Source: an uncultured Oscillospiraceae bacterium
Lineage (GTDB): Bacteria; Bacillota; Clostridia; Oscillospirales; Oscillospiraceae
Reading direction: 5' to 3'
NCBI GenBank assembly: GCA_934667815.1
Contig: CAKUMO010000002.1
Span: 56,413-120,412 of the forward strand
DNA length: 64,000 bases
The notes under the pieces are model-generated. The model ran no database searches, had not been told where the DNA came from, and saw only the letters and a program-made list of their open reading frames with translations. The translations under genes and the position numbers were made by a program. This document shows, one piece after another, positions 53,101 through 61,600 of this stretch (positions are counted from its first letter, which is position 1; the number at the start of each line of letters is the position of its first letter).

Positions 53101-53870
53101 TTGACCGCGTTGAGCTGCCCGAGAACCTTGGCCGTATCGACAGCAGTCATCGGAACAGTATCGGTGCCCTTTACCGCATAGCTGTATGCAGACGGATTGA
53201 GGGACGGATGATCTGTGTCCGCGCCGGTGTCGATGATGGCAATCTTGCTGCCTGCGCCGGTGTAGCCGGAAGCCCATGCAGTGATGGAGCCGATCATTTC
53301 ATCGGAGGTAGACATGTTCGGGTCGGTCGTCTCGTTGTCCTTGATGACGCACGGCTCATAGCGCGTCTCAATAAGAACCTTTTCAACGCCGGAAACCTTC
53401 TCGATCGCTTCGATCTGACCATACTCCACGTTTGCGGAAATGATGTTCGCAGCGAGAGTCAGATTCCACACGACGTCGAGTTTTTCGCCGTCCAGAGCTT
53501 TCTTGGAGATGGTCTTTTCCATCTTCTCCTGCTTGCTTTCCAGCCCCATACGGTACTTCACGGCGCGGGCATTCGCATCAGCGATCTGCTCGGCGGTAAA
53601 GCCCTTTTCCAGGGTGGAATCATCGGACAGCACGATGGAAACACGGACGACGTCCGTATCCGCGTACTGCGGTTCTTCCTCATCGGTTGCGACATGATCC
53701 TTCACAGGAAGGTCAATGTCCACCGAATCGTTGTCGACCTGCTCGAAAGAAACCTCGTGCTTTGTCGCTGCGTCCGCATCCACCGCGATGGACGGTGTGA
53801 TGAGGCTCACCGACAGAACGAGCACAAGCAGCACGGCAACGATCTGTTTCCAGAGGTTCGTGTGTTTCAT
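47157..53870 (-). CDS. Giant secreted subtilisin-like protease with dockerin-like, Big_2 and cohesin-like domains
   Basis: About 2237 residues. A signal peptide (AVLLVLVLSVSLITP) and a propeptide precede an S8 domain with Asp216 (IIDTGAD), His298 (HGSHVAG) and Ser653 (GTSMASP) counted from the ATG at 53876. A PA-like insert lies between His and Ser, as in lactocepin/Vpr proteases. Two EF-hand-like loops (DFNGDGKIN, DFDADGNID; about 51209-51390) form a dockerin-like pair. Big_2 (49912-50150) and a cohesin-like domain (48540-48880) follow. The tail has repeated CxxC modules and two near-identical 77-residue repeats, then VKTGDEAN, a membrane helix and RKKHMN. Either of two close ATGs could be the start. 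Likely a cell-surface protease or complex component. Confidence 0.93.
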   Translation of the reverse strand: MKHTNLWKQIVAVLLVLVLSVSLITPSIAVDADAATKHEVSFEQVDNDSVDIDLPVKDHVATDEEEPQYADTDVVRVSIVLSDDSTLEKGFTAEQIADANARAVKYRMGLESKQEKMEKTISKKALDGEKLDVVWNLTLAANIISANVEYGQIEAIEKVSGVEKVLIETRYEPCVIKDNETTDPNMSTSDEMIGSITAWASGYTGAGSKIAIIDTGADTDHPSLNPSAYSYAVKGTDTVPMTAVDTAKVLGQLNAVKSRKGTTAEELYVNAKIPYGFNYIDEDLDVTHDNDTQGDHGSHVAGIAAGNRYTANGDGTYSNALDSVLTQGVAPDAQLLVMKVFGKGGGAYDSDYMAAIEDAMVLGADAANLSLGGGNPGYSHNADAAYEAILQRVTDSGMVVAMSAGNSGNWFENTKFGYPYSESVSWQTDGQPGSFTNSLAVASVDNIGKTGNYIEMDGTKIFYNESLEDSDGNKYSNVSILTLAGEHEFVYIDSLGTAEEFEAVKDVLNGKIAICNRGEISFYVKAENAVSNGAIATIVANNQAGSINMDFSDYTKTEPAVSISLADALAIKEKATAVRNGSGKILYYTGKLNIAEGVAAAITPNDYYTMSDFSSWGVPGSLELKPEISAPGGNIYSLKNGGAYQNMSGTSMASPQIAGMAAVVAQYIKENGLSEKAGLSVRALAQSLLMSTAEPMIEDYGKDGVGYYPVLRQGAGLANVGAAVSSGSYLLMDANATDSYKDGKIKAELGDDPDRDGLYSFGFTIYNMENSDTAFTLDSDFFTQDIFGNRFSDGSVIYFEDSRTALIPANVTWSIDGQTVETEDPSGLEHCDFNGDGKINNEDGQALLDYVTGVRTEINEKDHADFDADGNIDTYDAYLFFKRLGKSAVLVPANGSVHVTVTAQLSKETLALYDAASDGTGTYVEGYVYATELSSDEGVEGTQHSIPVLGYYGSWSEPSMYDIGSYLEYSNGLEDRPPYMYNAAGNNALNYQTLIIQYEGDSSSYYFGGNPYIEEDFYDEDRNAINPDTTTISKMRFTLIRNAANGRFTIVGDDGKEYTNLVLDQSVDSAYYYSNGGRWAGTYASLNTNAAPKAPEGTKLTISLTMAPEYYVDYSGSSAVTDWGALADGATQSYVTYVDKTAPELSEVYFKEDLKNGTKQLIAEAIDNRYVAAAILFDYDTGDIIDKIAGSPENAKLGDKVALALNADGIDDVTHLMLRVYDYADNYSTFKINLNKDELKEDVSVTISDEALTLYKGQTATLQAEVSPFGVQPDTVTWSSSNEQVATVNKNGIVTAVGKGEAVITATSVKDDTKSASCTVNVITIEATLRGALQDTDGKAMFYDWNLDTDATWKGGVALASKSVVATTLDSRENVVFSIDAANYNIHKIDPVTGEDIASYPGISLGSENLPIWDITYSEAFSTAEKPVFLYTYGSYIFGLYGADEFSAYGFNTSTLLARFTGASAFVAVTTMGESQLDLDDDGVKEQAEMFLALDNAGYVWMLAMGYVNGELEFVPWNYFQTTLPSSLSFPGYEDDMNCSLLYSEEDGYSYLYLSYFDGDTNQIYRMSFMRSGTTLFWRASNIGNFGDKIWPATIHQVTVNGTTADGDSVKADEMSATQNAEVSAISVEKTQAVKIVSKNAPATGSLNVAPSTKSETLLPLDAPVANETKVSNVTVSADEKTVTVNVVAKSDEATTNGLATVEYDSTLLTLTDVAMYADYTSHKDEAGKVTLGYVDLDGVAAGTVIATLTFSVDPTKVETAPVITIHQTELNDKQVDLTETLTAEFHKDTEIRNAHDATCTLEGYTGDSYCTVCGKKVGTGTAIPANGHDYGEWVTVVEPKCEEQGVKSRTCKVCQHTDIAKIDATGHDWDDDFTVDQAPTCTVEGSKSIHCKKCDAKKDVTAIPASGHDYGEWQVIIAPKCQDKGMKVRTCKVCQHTEMVDVDPTGHAWEDDFTVDQEPTCTTDGSKSIHCKNCDAVKDSTVIPATGHAYGEPVWRWTGLESATATFTCANDETHVEVKTAEITNEVTTKPTCTEKGERTYTATVVFDDKTYTDAKTEEIAATGHAYGEPVWSWTGLESATATFTCANDANHVEVKTAEITNEVTTKPTCTEKGERTYTATVVFDDKTYTDAKTEEIAANGHDTEIVGAKEATCTEDGYTGDEVCKTCKEVVKKGEVIKALGHDYKNGKCTRCGAVRDSVKTGDEANITLWIAVLTMSAAAAAFVVAVLTRKKHMN
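47455..47916 (-). repeat. Two tandem 231-bp repeats in the protease tail
   Basis: Copies at 47455-47685 and 47686-47916 are nearly identical (few base changes, such as ATC/GTC and GAG/AGC-type swaps). Each encodes 77 residues (GEPVWxWTGLESATATF...). Near-perfect identity suggests recent duplication or an assembly-sensitive spot. Confidence 0.9.
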
Positions 53871-53949
53871 ATGCATTCTCTCACTTTCCCCGGCAATGCC
53901 GGAATTGTTGCAGCGGATGACTTGAAATCATCTACCTATAATGGTATTT

Positions 53950-53978
53950 ACTATACAGTTTTGTTCACAAAAATTCAA
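53950..53978 (-). promoter_or_regulatory. Promoter of the giant protease gene
   Basis: Minus-strand TTGAAT (53973-53978), a 17-base spacer and TATAGT (53950-53955), about 75 bases before the start. Confidence 0.75.
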
Positions 53979-54199
53979 TAATTATTCACAATTTTTCCAA
54001 GTGGAAGTATGTAGAAAATTTCAATTTAAATCGCTAAATTATTTGTGCAATCCGTCCAGTTTTTTCATTTCTCTTTCATTTCAGGTAATATAACGAAATA
54101 TATGCTAAAAGTTTTTTAGGAAAATTGCAAAAGTTTTTGTGTCAGCCTTCATAACACGATCGCTGAGAATTTTCCCGCTAATTTTAACATGCTAAAAAA
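53979..54199. other. AT-rich intergenic stretch with no visible gene
   Basis: Between the protease promoter and the queA terminator lie about 220 AT-rich bases. I see no reading frame with a ribosome-binding site, no RNA motif and no repeat. It may hold upstream activator sites. Confidence 0.6.
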
Positions 54200-54224
54200 G
54201 TTCCCGACCATCTTGGTCGGGAAC
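54200..54224 (-). terminator. Terminator of queA
   Basis: The stem GTTCCCGACCA/TGGTCGGGAAC (54200-54210 with 54214-54224) is followed on the minus strand by TTTTTTAGC. Confidence 0.88.
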
Positions 54225-54240
54225 GCTGATAAATATTCGG

Positions 54241-55278
54241 TCAGTTCATCCTGCGTCGAATGAACATTGCATCACCAAAGCTGAAAAAGCGGTATCTCTC
54301 CTCCACGGCTTCGCGGTAGGCACGCATAATAAAATCGTAGCCCGCAAAGGCCGACACCAGCATGATGAGCGTGCTTTCAGGCAGATGGAAATTGGTCACG
54401 AGCGCATCCATCGCGCGGAATTTATAGCCGGGATAAATAAAAATGTCCGTCCACGCCGAGCGTTCGGTAAACACGCCGTTTTCATCCGCCAGCGACTCGA
54501 GTGTCCGGCAGGATGTCGTTCCGACGCAGACAATGCGCTTACCCGCCTTACGCGTCTTGTTGAGAAGCTCTGCCGTTTCCGCAGAGATCATGCAGAATTC
54601 CGAGTGCATATGGTGCTGTGTCACGTCGTCAACCTTGACGGGACGGAAGGTGCCAAGGCCGACGTGAAGCGTGATATACGCAAGATTCACACCCTTGGCT
54701 GCGATGCGCTCAAGCAGCTCTTTGGTGAAATGCAGTCCGGCTGTCGGCGCGGCGGCCGAGCCTGTCACGCGGGAATAGACCGTCTGATAACGCTCGCCAT
54801 CCTCAAGCTCCTCTTTAATATAAGGAGGCAGCGGCATTTTGCCGAGCTGCTCGAGCAGCTCCAGAAAAATGCCCTCATATTCAAAGCGCACAAGGCGGTT
54901 GCCACTCTCAAGGACCTCCGAGACCTCGGCGATGAGCATTCCGTCGCCGAAGCTGATGCGCGCGCCCTCGTGCAGCTTGCGGCCGGGCTTGACGAGGCAT
55001 TCCCATGTTTTGTCCCCCTTGTCCGTCAGCAGCAGCACCTCAACGGCCCCGCCCGTGGGGATGCGCTTGCCCAGAAGGCGTGCCGGCAGCACGCGGGAAT
55101 CGTTCATCACAAGGCAGTCGCCCGGCTCCAGATAATCGATGAGATCAAAGAAATGCCGATGCTCTATCTCCTGCGTCTGCGGATCGAGCACCATCAGGCG
55201 TGAGGTATCGCGGCGCTCGAGCGGCGTCTGCGCGATCAGTTCCTGCGGAAGATCATAGTAAAAGTCACTTGTTTTCAA
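54241..55278 (-). CDS. queA: S-adenosylmethionine:tRNA ribosyltransferase-isomerase
   Basis: A 345-residue QueA that converts preQ1-tRNA to epoxyqueuosine-tRNA using the ribosyl group of SAM. Signature segments are [20 protein letters not shown] at the N-terminus, [25 protein letters not shown] and [12 protein letters not shown]. Its length fits the family. It has its own promoter and terminator. Confidence 0.97.
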   Translation of the reverse strand: MKTSDFYYDLPQELIAQTPLERRDTSRLMVLDPQTQEIEHRHFFDLIDYLEPGDCLVMNDSRVLPARLLGKRIPTGGAVEVLLLTDKGDKTWECLVKPGRKLHEGARISFGDGMLIAEVSEVLESGNRLVRFEYEGIFLELLEQLGKMPLPPYIKEELEDGERYQTVYSRVTGSAAAPTAGLHFTKELLERIAAKGVNLAYITLHVGLGTFRPVKVDDVTQHHMHSEFCMISAETAELLNKTRKAGKRIVCVGTTSCRTLESLADENGVFTERSAWTDIFIYPGYKFRAMDALVTNFHLPESTLIMLVSAFAGYDFIMRAYREAVEERYRFFSFGDAMFIRRRMN

Positions 55279-55313
55279 GACTTTCTCTCGCTTTCCATTG
55301 TTTTTCTGCGCGT

Positions 55314-55342
55314 ATTATACCGCATCCGCCCGAATAATTCAA
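55314..55342 (-). promoter_or_regulatory. Promoter of queA
   Basis: Minus-strand TTGAAT (55337-55342), a 17-base spacer and TATAAT (55314-55319), about 35 bases before the start. Confidence 0.8.
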
Positions 55343-55395
55343 CCGCCCGCACAGCTTTGCGTGTAAAATCATAGAATACCTACAGAGGTGATTTT

Positions 55396-56277
55396 ATGAA
55401 AGAACCGGTATTCACCGGCGCGGCGACTGCCATCGTCACGCCGTTCCGAAATGGGGAAATCGATTTTCCCGCCTTCGAACACATTCTCGAGCAGCAGCTC
55501 GAAGCCGGCATTCGGGCTATCGTCGTCTGCGGAACGACAGGCGAAGCGTCTACGCTCACACCGGAGGAGCGGACACTTCTGATCTCCCATGCAGTCGCCT
55601 ACTGCGCCGGACGCTGCAAGATCATTGCAGGGGTTGGCACAAACAACACTGCGCAGTCCGTACGCTACGCCAAGCAGGCTGCGGAGGCGGGCGCAGACGC
55701 ACTTCTTGCGGTCACGCCATATTATAATAAGGCATCGCAGGAGGGTCTGGCTGTCCACTATTTCACAATCGCAAACGCGACTTCCCTGCCCCTCATTGCC
55801 TACAACGTTCCCTCGCGCACGGGCGTAAATCTGACCGCCGAGACCTGCGCACGCCTGAGCCGTCACCCCCGCATCAACGGCGTGAAGGAGGCAAGCGGGA
55901 ATCTCTCGCAGGTCGCGCACATTCGAGCACTTTGCGGAGAAGATTTTTACATTTGGTCTGGCAATGACGATCAGATCACCGCGACGATGTCCCTCGGCGG
56001 AAAGGGCGTGATCTCCGTGCTGTCCAACGTCCGGCCGCGCACCGCCGTGCACATTGCGGAATGCTGTCTGCGCGGCGATTTTGCGGAATCCGGCAGGCTG
56101 CAATGCGCCTGTCTGCCGCTGATCGACGCGCTGTTTTCCGACGTCAATCCCATCCCCGTCAAGGCGGCGCTCGAGGAGGTGGGCCTGTGCACGCAGGAGC
56201 TGCGGCTTCCGCTCACGCCGCTGTCGGAGGAAAAGCGCACCGCACTCCGCGCCGCCCTGCATCGCTGCCCGGAATGA
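55396..56277 (+). CDS. dapA: 4-hydroxy-tetrahydrodipicolinate synthase
   Basis: A 293-residue class I aldolase condensing pyruvate with aspartate semialdehyde, the first lysine/diaminopimelate step. It shows GTTGEASTLTPEE near residue 45, the Tyr of YNVPSRTG (near 135) and the Schiff-base Lys in GVKEASGN (near 162). The product line also yields dipicolinate for spores. AGAGGTGAT precedes the start. Other NAL-superfamily members (such as N-acetylneuraminate lyase) remain possible but less likely. Confidence 0.92.
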   Translation: MKEPVFTGAATAIVTPFRNGEIDFPAFEHILEQQLEAGIRAIVVCGTTGEASTLTPEERTLLISHAVAYCAGRCKIIAGVGTNNTAQSVRYAKQAAEAGADALLAVTPYYNKASQEGLAVHYFTIANATSLPLIAYNVPSRTGVNLTAETCARLSRHPRINGVKEASGNLSQVAHIRALCGEDFYIWSGNDDQITATMSLGGKGVISVLSNVRPRTAVHIAECCLRGDFAESGRLQCACLPLIDALFSDVNPIPVKAALEEVGLCTQELRLPLTPLSEEKRTALRAALHRCPE

Positions 56278-56282
56278 ACGCT

Positions 56283-56314
56283 GATCGCCCTTCGGCTTCT
56301 GCCGAAGGGCGATC
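56283..56314. terminator. Hairpin between convergent dapA and trxA
   Basis: A 14-base perfect stem (GATCGCCCTTCGGC with its complement, loop TTCT) starts 6 bases after dapA. Neither side has a strong T tract, so termination is probable, not certain. Confidence 0.65.
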
Positions 56315-56318
56315 TGGA

Positions 56319-56630
56319 TTATAATACCTGATTGACAAATTCTTCCAGCGCGGATTTCGGGCGCGTGCCGACCATGGTCGCGGCAACCTCGCCGTTTTTC
56401 ATCAGCACCAGCGTCGGGATGCTGCGCACGCCGAAGGAGAGTGCCAACTCACGCGCTTCGTCCACGTTCACCTTGCAGACCTTCACGCGACCTGTATATT
56501 CCTCGGCCAGTTCCGCGACCATCGGCGCAAGCTCCTGACAGGGCTGACACCAATCGGCATAAAAGTCCAGCAGCACGGGCAGCGCAGACTGTTTGACCTC
56601 GGACTCGAAATTCTCATTTGTAATAATCAC
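56319..56630 (-). CDS. trxA: Thioredoxin
   Basis: A 103-residue thioredoxin. The redox motif is WCQPC in FYADWCQPCQEL (the usual glycine is replaced by glutamine), followed by the cis-proline in RSIPTLVLM. A GTG start at 56630 is chosen because AAAGGAG lies about 8 bases upstream; the frame continues further upstream without a good site. It reduces cytoplasmic disulfides. The variant active site may tune its redox potential. Confidence 0.93.
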   Translation of the reverse strand: MIITNENFESEVKQSALPVLLDFYADWCQPCQELAPMVAELAEEYTGRVKVCKVNVDEARELALSFGVRSIPTLVLMKNGEVAATMVGTRPKSALEEFVNQVL

Positions 56631-56657
56631 AAGAATCACTCCTTTTCTTTTTTGCTT

Positions 56658-56663
56658 ATTATA
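56658..56663 (-). promoter_or_regulatory. Possible -10 box of trxA
   Basis: A minus-strand TATAAT lies about 28 bases before the start in a GCGGTATAAT context. No convincing -35 box at normal spacing was found. Confidence 0.4.
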
Positions 56664-56702
56664 CCGCAATTTGAAAAAGAATCTGGGAACAAACTGTAAA
56701 TT

Positions 56703-57695
56703 CTATTTCTCAAGCGCCGAGGTATCCGGGCAGCAACCCGTGCGCTCGGTCAGGAGCGACTTGACCTGCGCGAGCTTCGGCAGCGAGGGCATCGCACCCA
56801 TGCCGGAAACCGTAATGGCCGCAGTGTGGTTGGCAAAGCGCAGAAGCGTCTCCCAGTCCCAGCCGCAGCAATACCCCGCGCAGAACGCGCCGAGGAAGGA
56901 ATCGCCTGCCGCCGTCGGATCGACCGCCGTGATACCCTCGGCGCACGGGCTGTGGAAGATGCCGTTTTCGTTGCACAGTGCCGCACCCGCAGAGCCGAGC
57001 GTGATGAGTACGTTCTTCACGCCACGGTCGCGCAAGGACTTGGCCGCCAGCTCAACATCCTGCCAGTTGATGTTCTTGCCTTCGTGACGGATGTGAATGC
57101 CCGTCAGATCCTCGGCTTCGTGTTCATTGGGCGAAATGAAGGTCAGGCAGCGCAGCAGCTCGTCCGAAAGCGGTGCGGACGGCGCGGGGTTGAGCATCAC
57201 AGGCACACCCTTGGCGTGCGCAAAGCCCGCGACCAACTCGTTGATCTGCATGGGAATCTCAAGCTGGAGCATGACGAGGTCGTAATTTGCGACCTCCTCG
57301 CGCAGGAACTCGACATCCTGCGGCGTGATGGCCATGTTCGCGCCCGGAATCACAAGAATGCGGTTCTGGGTAGAGCCGTCGGGCTGGACTTCAAGTATGA
57401 TGACGCAGCAGCCGCTCGCGGTCTTGTCGTCTAACATAATGTACTCGGTGTGAACGCCAGAAGCACGGCTGGCGTTGAGCATTTCCTCGCCGTTCGCGTC
57501 TCGACCGAGCTTGCCGACCATCGTAACCTCTGCACCGAGACGCGCCGCCTGCACGGCCTGATTGGAGCCTTTGCCGCCGGGCGCTTTGTCGAAGCGCTCA
57601 CCGAGAACGGTCTGTCCCTGACGCGGGAACACGCGCGTCGTTGCAATCTGATCCATCACCAGACTGCCGACCACAAGAATTTTCGGTTTTCTCAT
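56703..57695 (-). CDS. rbsK: Ribokinase (PfkB family)
   Basis: A 330-residue PfkB-family sugar kinase. The N-terminal GSLVMDQIATTRVFPRQGQT and GGKGSNQAVQAARLG motifs and the C-terminal catalytic DPTAAGDSFLGAF match ribokinase, which makes ribose-5-phosphate. GAAAGAGG precedes the start at 57695. No ribose transporter is adjacent, so a related sugar or nucleoside substrate cannot be excluded. Confidence 0.9.
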   Translation of the reverse strand: MRKPKILVVGSLVMDQIATTRVFPRQGQTVLGERFDKAPGGKGSNQAVQAARLGAEVTMVGKLGRDANGEEMLNASRASGVHTEYIMLDDKTASGCCVIILEVQPDGSTQNRILVIPGANMAITPQDVEFLREEVANYDLVMLQLEIPMQINELVAGFAHAKGVPVMLNPAPSAPLSDELLRCLTFISPNEHEAEDLTGIHIRHEGKNINWQDVELAAKSLRDRGVKNVLITLGSAGAALCNENGIFHSPCAEGITAVDPTAAGDSFLGAFCAGYCCGWDWETLLRFANHTAAITVSGMGAMPSLPKLAQVKSLLTERTGCCPDTSALEK

Positions 57696-57724
57696 ATGTT
57701 TCCTCTTTCCCGGCATGCGCCGAA

Positions 57725-57767
57725 GGTTCTTGAGAACCATTATACACATTCCACCGGCATTTGTCAC
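57725..57767 (-). promoter_or_regulatory. Promoter and operator-like palindrome of rbsK
   Basis: Minus-strand GTGACA (57762-57767), a 17-base spacer and TATAAT (57739-57744). The perfect 14-base palindrome GGTTCTTGAGAACC (57725-57738) abuts the -10 box where transcription should start. This is a typical repressor position. The remaining gap to 57873 contains only a weak inverted repeat (GCAGGGC...GCCCTGC) past the DUF4430 lipoprotein. Confidence 0.7.
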
Positions 57768-57873
57768 CCGTTATTTACGGTGTTCGCAGCAATTCGGAAG
57801 GATTTGACATCGCTCGCTTTCGCTGCATCGGGCCAATGCAGGGCATGCGGCGGGTACGAACCAAGCCCTGCCC

Positions 57874-58596
57874 TCAGGTGGAGTAGCCGCCGCCGACGTC
57901 GTAGCCAAGGTCGCAGGTATAGTGCCATTCAACAACGTCGCCGTCTTTCAGCTCATAGCGCGAGCAGCCGTAATTCGGGAACCACCCGTTGACGCTGTAC
58001 ATCCAGCCGGACAGCGAACCGACATCGAATTCGTAGAGGTTGTTGATGCCCTCGATATAGGCGGTGTTATAGAGACCGGACCAAGTAAATTCCAAATGGA
58101 GCTTGTTCTCGCGGCAGATACGCTGCAGTACATCAAAGACGCTTTCCCCCTCCGTGAAGGTCACGGTGCTGCGTGGGAAGATCACGCCGTCGGACGGAAC
58201 AAGCGGCTTTTTCTCCTCGTCGCACTGATCCCAGTTATTCAGGATCGTGGCACAGGAGATGGAGAACGTGCAGGTGGCAGTGCTGCCCTCAGTCGCAGTG
58301 CCCGGCTCCACGGGCGCAGGCCGTCCCTCCGGAACAGGGTCGGTCTGATAGCGATCCTTGCCTGTGGCAGGATCAATCTCCTGCGTAGGAGCCTCGCTCT
58401 CTCTCGGTGCTTCCGTCTGCGCAGGTTTCTCGGTCGTAGGCGGCGCTTCCGTCTCTGTTGGCTCGGCCTCCGAGGAGGCTGACAGCTCCTGCGTGGGAAC
58501 AGCCGAAGCCTGCGGAACGGTCTTTCCCGCGCAGGCGGTGCAAAGCAGGAGCACTGCCAGCAGCAGCGCCGCCAGCCGGAGCGTTCGATTCTTCAT
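57874..58596 (-). CDS. DUF4430 lipoprotein, probable corrinoid-binding partner
   Basis: A 240-residue lipoprotein (signal ending LLLCTAC, lipid Cys near residue 22). A Pro/Thr/Glu-rich linker (about 25-100) is followed by a DUF4430 domain (about 105-240) with SCATILNN, GESVFDVLQRICREN, NNLYEFDVGSLSGWMYSVNGWFPNYGCSRYELKDGDVVEW. In animals this fold is the C-terminal beta domain of transcobalamin and intrinsic factor. It lies 68 bases after the riboswitch-controlled surface protein, so it probably shares that transcript. The suggested role is to receive cobalamin at the membrane; this is inference. Confidence 0.87.
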   Translation of the reverse strand: MKNRTLRLAALLLAVLLLCTACAGKTVPQASAVPTQELSASSEAEPTETEAPPTTEKPAQTEAPRESEAPTQEIDPATGKDRYQTDPVPEGRPAPVEPGTATEGSTATCTFSISCATILNNWDQCDEEKKPLVPSDGVIFPRSTVTFTEGESVFDVLQRICRENKLHLEFTWSGLYNTAYIEGINNLYEFDVGSLSGWMYSVNGWFPNYGCSRYELKDGDVVEWHYTCDLGYDVGGGYST

Positions 58597-58616
58597 ACGT
58601 TGCTTCCTCCTGAAAG

Positions 58617-58657
58617 AGCCGTGCGCAGAGGTGCGGAAAGCACCCCTGCGCCGGCTT
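58617..58657 (-). terminator. Strong hairpin between the B12 surface protein and the lipoprotein
   Basis: AGCCG...CGCAG(G)GGTGC pairs with GCACC..CTGCG...CGGCT around a TTTC loop, nearly 18 paired bases. The T tract is weak (CTCTTTC). It may partly terminate transcription or protect the mRNA, giving less lipoprotein than surface protein. Confidence 0.5.
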
Positions 58658-58664
58658 TAATTTC

Positions 58665-61600
58665 TTATTCCGCCTTGCGTTTTTTCCGGGTGAGCACAAA
58701 CGCCGCAGCCAGAGCAGAGACGGACAGCGCAAGGAACCATACCGTCACGCCGGAGTCACCGGTCGTGGGCGTGGTGGGCTTCGCCGGTTCGAGCGTGATG
58801 GTCACGTCGCGCATGTCGTACAGGCTCGACTGCTTGTTCATGAAGCGGTAGTACGCAGCCAGCGCATAGTAGCCCTGCTCGGTCGCCATGCCGTCCAGCT
58901 TGCCGTTGGCAAGATGGCGGAAGCCGCCGCCCTCGACATAGTAGCCTGCCAGCGCATCCAGCACAGTCTTGCCGTTCTTCACGAAGCGGCTGTCGGCAGT
59001 CGGGTCGATCCCCAGCGCCGTCAGAGCCACGAGCACCTGTGCATTGGACTCACAGGTTGCCTCGCCCCAGCTTGCAAAGCCGCCGTCCGTGAGCTGCAGG
59101 ACGGAGAGCACAGTCAGAGCCTTGTCTACGGCTGCCTTGACGGTTTCATTGCCTGCATAGTACGGCGCAAGCGCCTGAATTGCCATTGCGGTCATGTCGG
59201 TGTCCGCGGTGTCGCCATCCAGCGCCCAGCCACCGTTGGCCAGCGCAGCGTCCAGAATGGCCTGCACAAGCTTCTCTCTCGTCACGTCGCCGCTGACGGG
59301 GTAGACATGGCTGTCCAGCGCAATCAGTGCAAAGACGGAGCCGTTGATGCCCTGCTTCTGAATATAGGCCATGCTGTCCAGGCCCTTGAGTAGATTGTGA
59401 CCGCCGACGTTCGTAACATCCTTACCGATGGCCGTCAATGCCAGAATGATGCGGGAATTGTCGGTCGATCTGGAGCGGTGGAGCCGCTCGTTCTGGTCGG
59501 CGTGCGCCTTGACGTACTCGACAACCGCCTCATAGTAGCCATCCGGGACGGTACGGCCGGAACGTGCCAGACCAAGCGCCATCCAGTCGCCGCCGACGGA
59601 GCCGACAGACGGCGTACCGAGCGCGGTAAGGTAGTCGCCGGTGGTGGTGTAGATATGCTTCAGGAGTGCGGCACGCTTCAGCTCAGTCAGCTTCTGCTCG
59701 GCAGCGGTCAGGGTGGCATAGTTTTTCACGCGTGCCTTCTGTGCGTCGGACAGTGCGTCATAGGCTTCTCGGGCAGCAGTGATGGTCTTCTCGGAATCGA
59801 GGGTCACATCGCCGATGGCATCGATCTTGGCCTCAACGGCGTCGATCTCAGCCTGCTCGGCCTTTTTCAGCGCGGCCAGAGTGGCCTCCGCAGCGGTGAG
59901 CACCTTATAATTATTGACCAGCTTCTGCTGCTCCTCGGTCAGCGCATCATAGGCTGCACGGGCAGCGGCAATAGCCTCCTCGCTTTCGAGGGTCACATCA
60001 CCGATCGCGTCGATCAGGCGCTCTGTTTCCGCAACGGCGTAGCCCTCCAGCTTGATGACCAGCTCCGGAAGCTGCGACATCACACCGGCCGTGGCCGTGC
60101 CAAACTGACGGTCGATGCCCTTGGTGTAAGACACGCCGCGATGGGTTGGCAGGCCGCCGAAGCCGCCAATCTTGATCGAACCGTTGAGCACATAGGCCGT
60201 GCCCGTCGTATCCTCGGGGATAGTGAGCGTGAACTTCTGACGCTCGGGGTTTCCATTGAAGTCATAGAGGCCGAAGGGGCCGGGCAGAACGCCCTGATAG
60301 CTGTGGCCATTGTCGTCGTGATAATACACCAGGAAGTTCTGGTTGAACACGCCGGCCAGCTTCTCCTTCGGAGAAAGCAGGTTGTGGAACTGGACGGTCA
60401 CGGTATCGCCGGGCTTGAACTCGGTGTTCTCGGGCAGGACGTTGCCTTCCGCGTCGAGCAGGTCGTAGCGCGCCTGACGTGCGGTGATGACCTGATACGT
60501 TGCCACACCGTCCTTTTCAATCCGGACGATATGACGGCCCGTGGTCAGGCCAGTGAGGGTGACGGCGCCGGTCTCGGCATCGACGCTCACACCTTCGCTT
60601 GTAAAGCCGGAGAAGGTCATGGTCTTACCGACCGTGGAACGGGCAACCGTCACGGTGCAGCCGGATTCCGGTGTGAAGGTGTAGCTCGCGCCTGCGGTGC
60701 CGAGATAGAACAGAATGTCATGCTCAGCGTCCAGTGCAAGCTTTTCGTCGGTAAGCGTTCCGGCCGAGCCGGTGCGGTCGATCTGCATGTTGGTCGCAAT
60801 CGCGGAGCCGTCTGCACCGACACTGACAACAAACACGCCCGTGCTCTCCGGCCAGATGGCGGAAAGCACCTTACTGTCGGTGGTGCTCTGCGCCTGCTTG
60901 TGGGTCATGGCATCATAGGTCACAAGGACGATGGCCGTACCCTCACGGTTGGCGGTCACGGTGGCCAACGAGGAATTGCCGGCATCGGGCGTGACGGTCA
61001 GCAGATCGCTGGGCTGGCCATTCAGGTCGAGCACCTGATAGTGCACATCCGGCAGTGCGATCTTGGCATTCATAAAGCTCTCGATAGCCTGCCAGTTGCG
61101 GAACACATTCAGCTCGAAGTGTTCTCCGACGGACAGATTCTTGTAGCCCTGACGATTGATGTTCAGATACACGTCCGCGCGGTCGTAAACGTTGTTTTCA
61201 TAGCGGTACACTGTGGACGCGGAGATATCGTCGTCCATGTGCAGATCTTCGCGGGTAACGGTGATGTCCTGCGCAGCAGTCCACTTATCAAAGCTCCAAT
61301 AGGTCACCCCTGCAGGATTCTGCACCCGCAGGAAGTGGTTCAGGTTGGTCGTGGGCACACGGAAGGAGGCGGTCAGGGTGCCGTCGCCGTTGTCGGTCGT
61401 CTGCACGGGATCGATAAATGTATAGGAATAGTAGTTGCCGAAGGTGCCGGTCACGACGGTAGAGCCGGTTGGCGCGGTGATCTTCACGTCCAATCCCTGC
61501 GGGATGGAGGCGCTGATGCTCAGGGCGCCTTTGTCCACGGTCTCCGAACCGGTCTTGGTAACGGTGATGGGCAAATAGTCCTCCGTCTTGTCGCCGATAG

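Noticed and set aside
51282..53981. An 899-codon plus-strand frame opposite the giant protease
   Set aside because: Mirror frame of the S8 protease, which has complete catalytic motifs on the minus strand.
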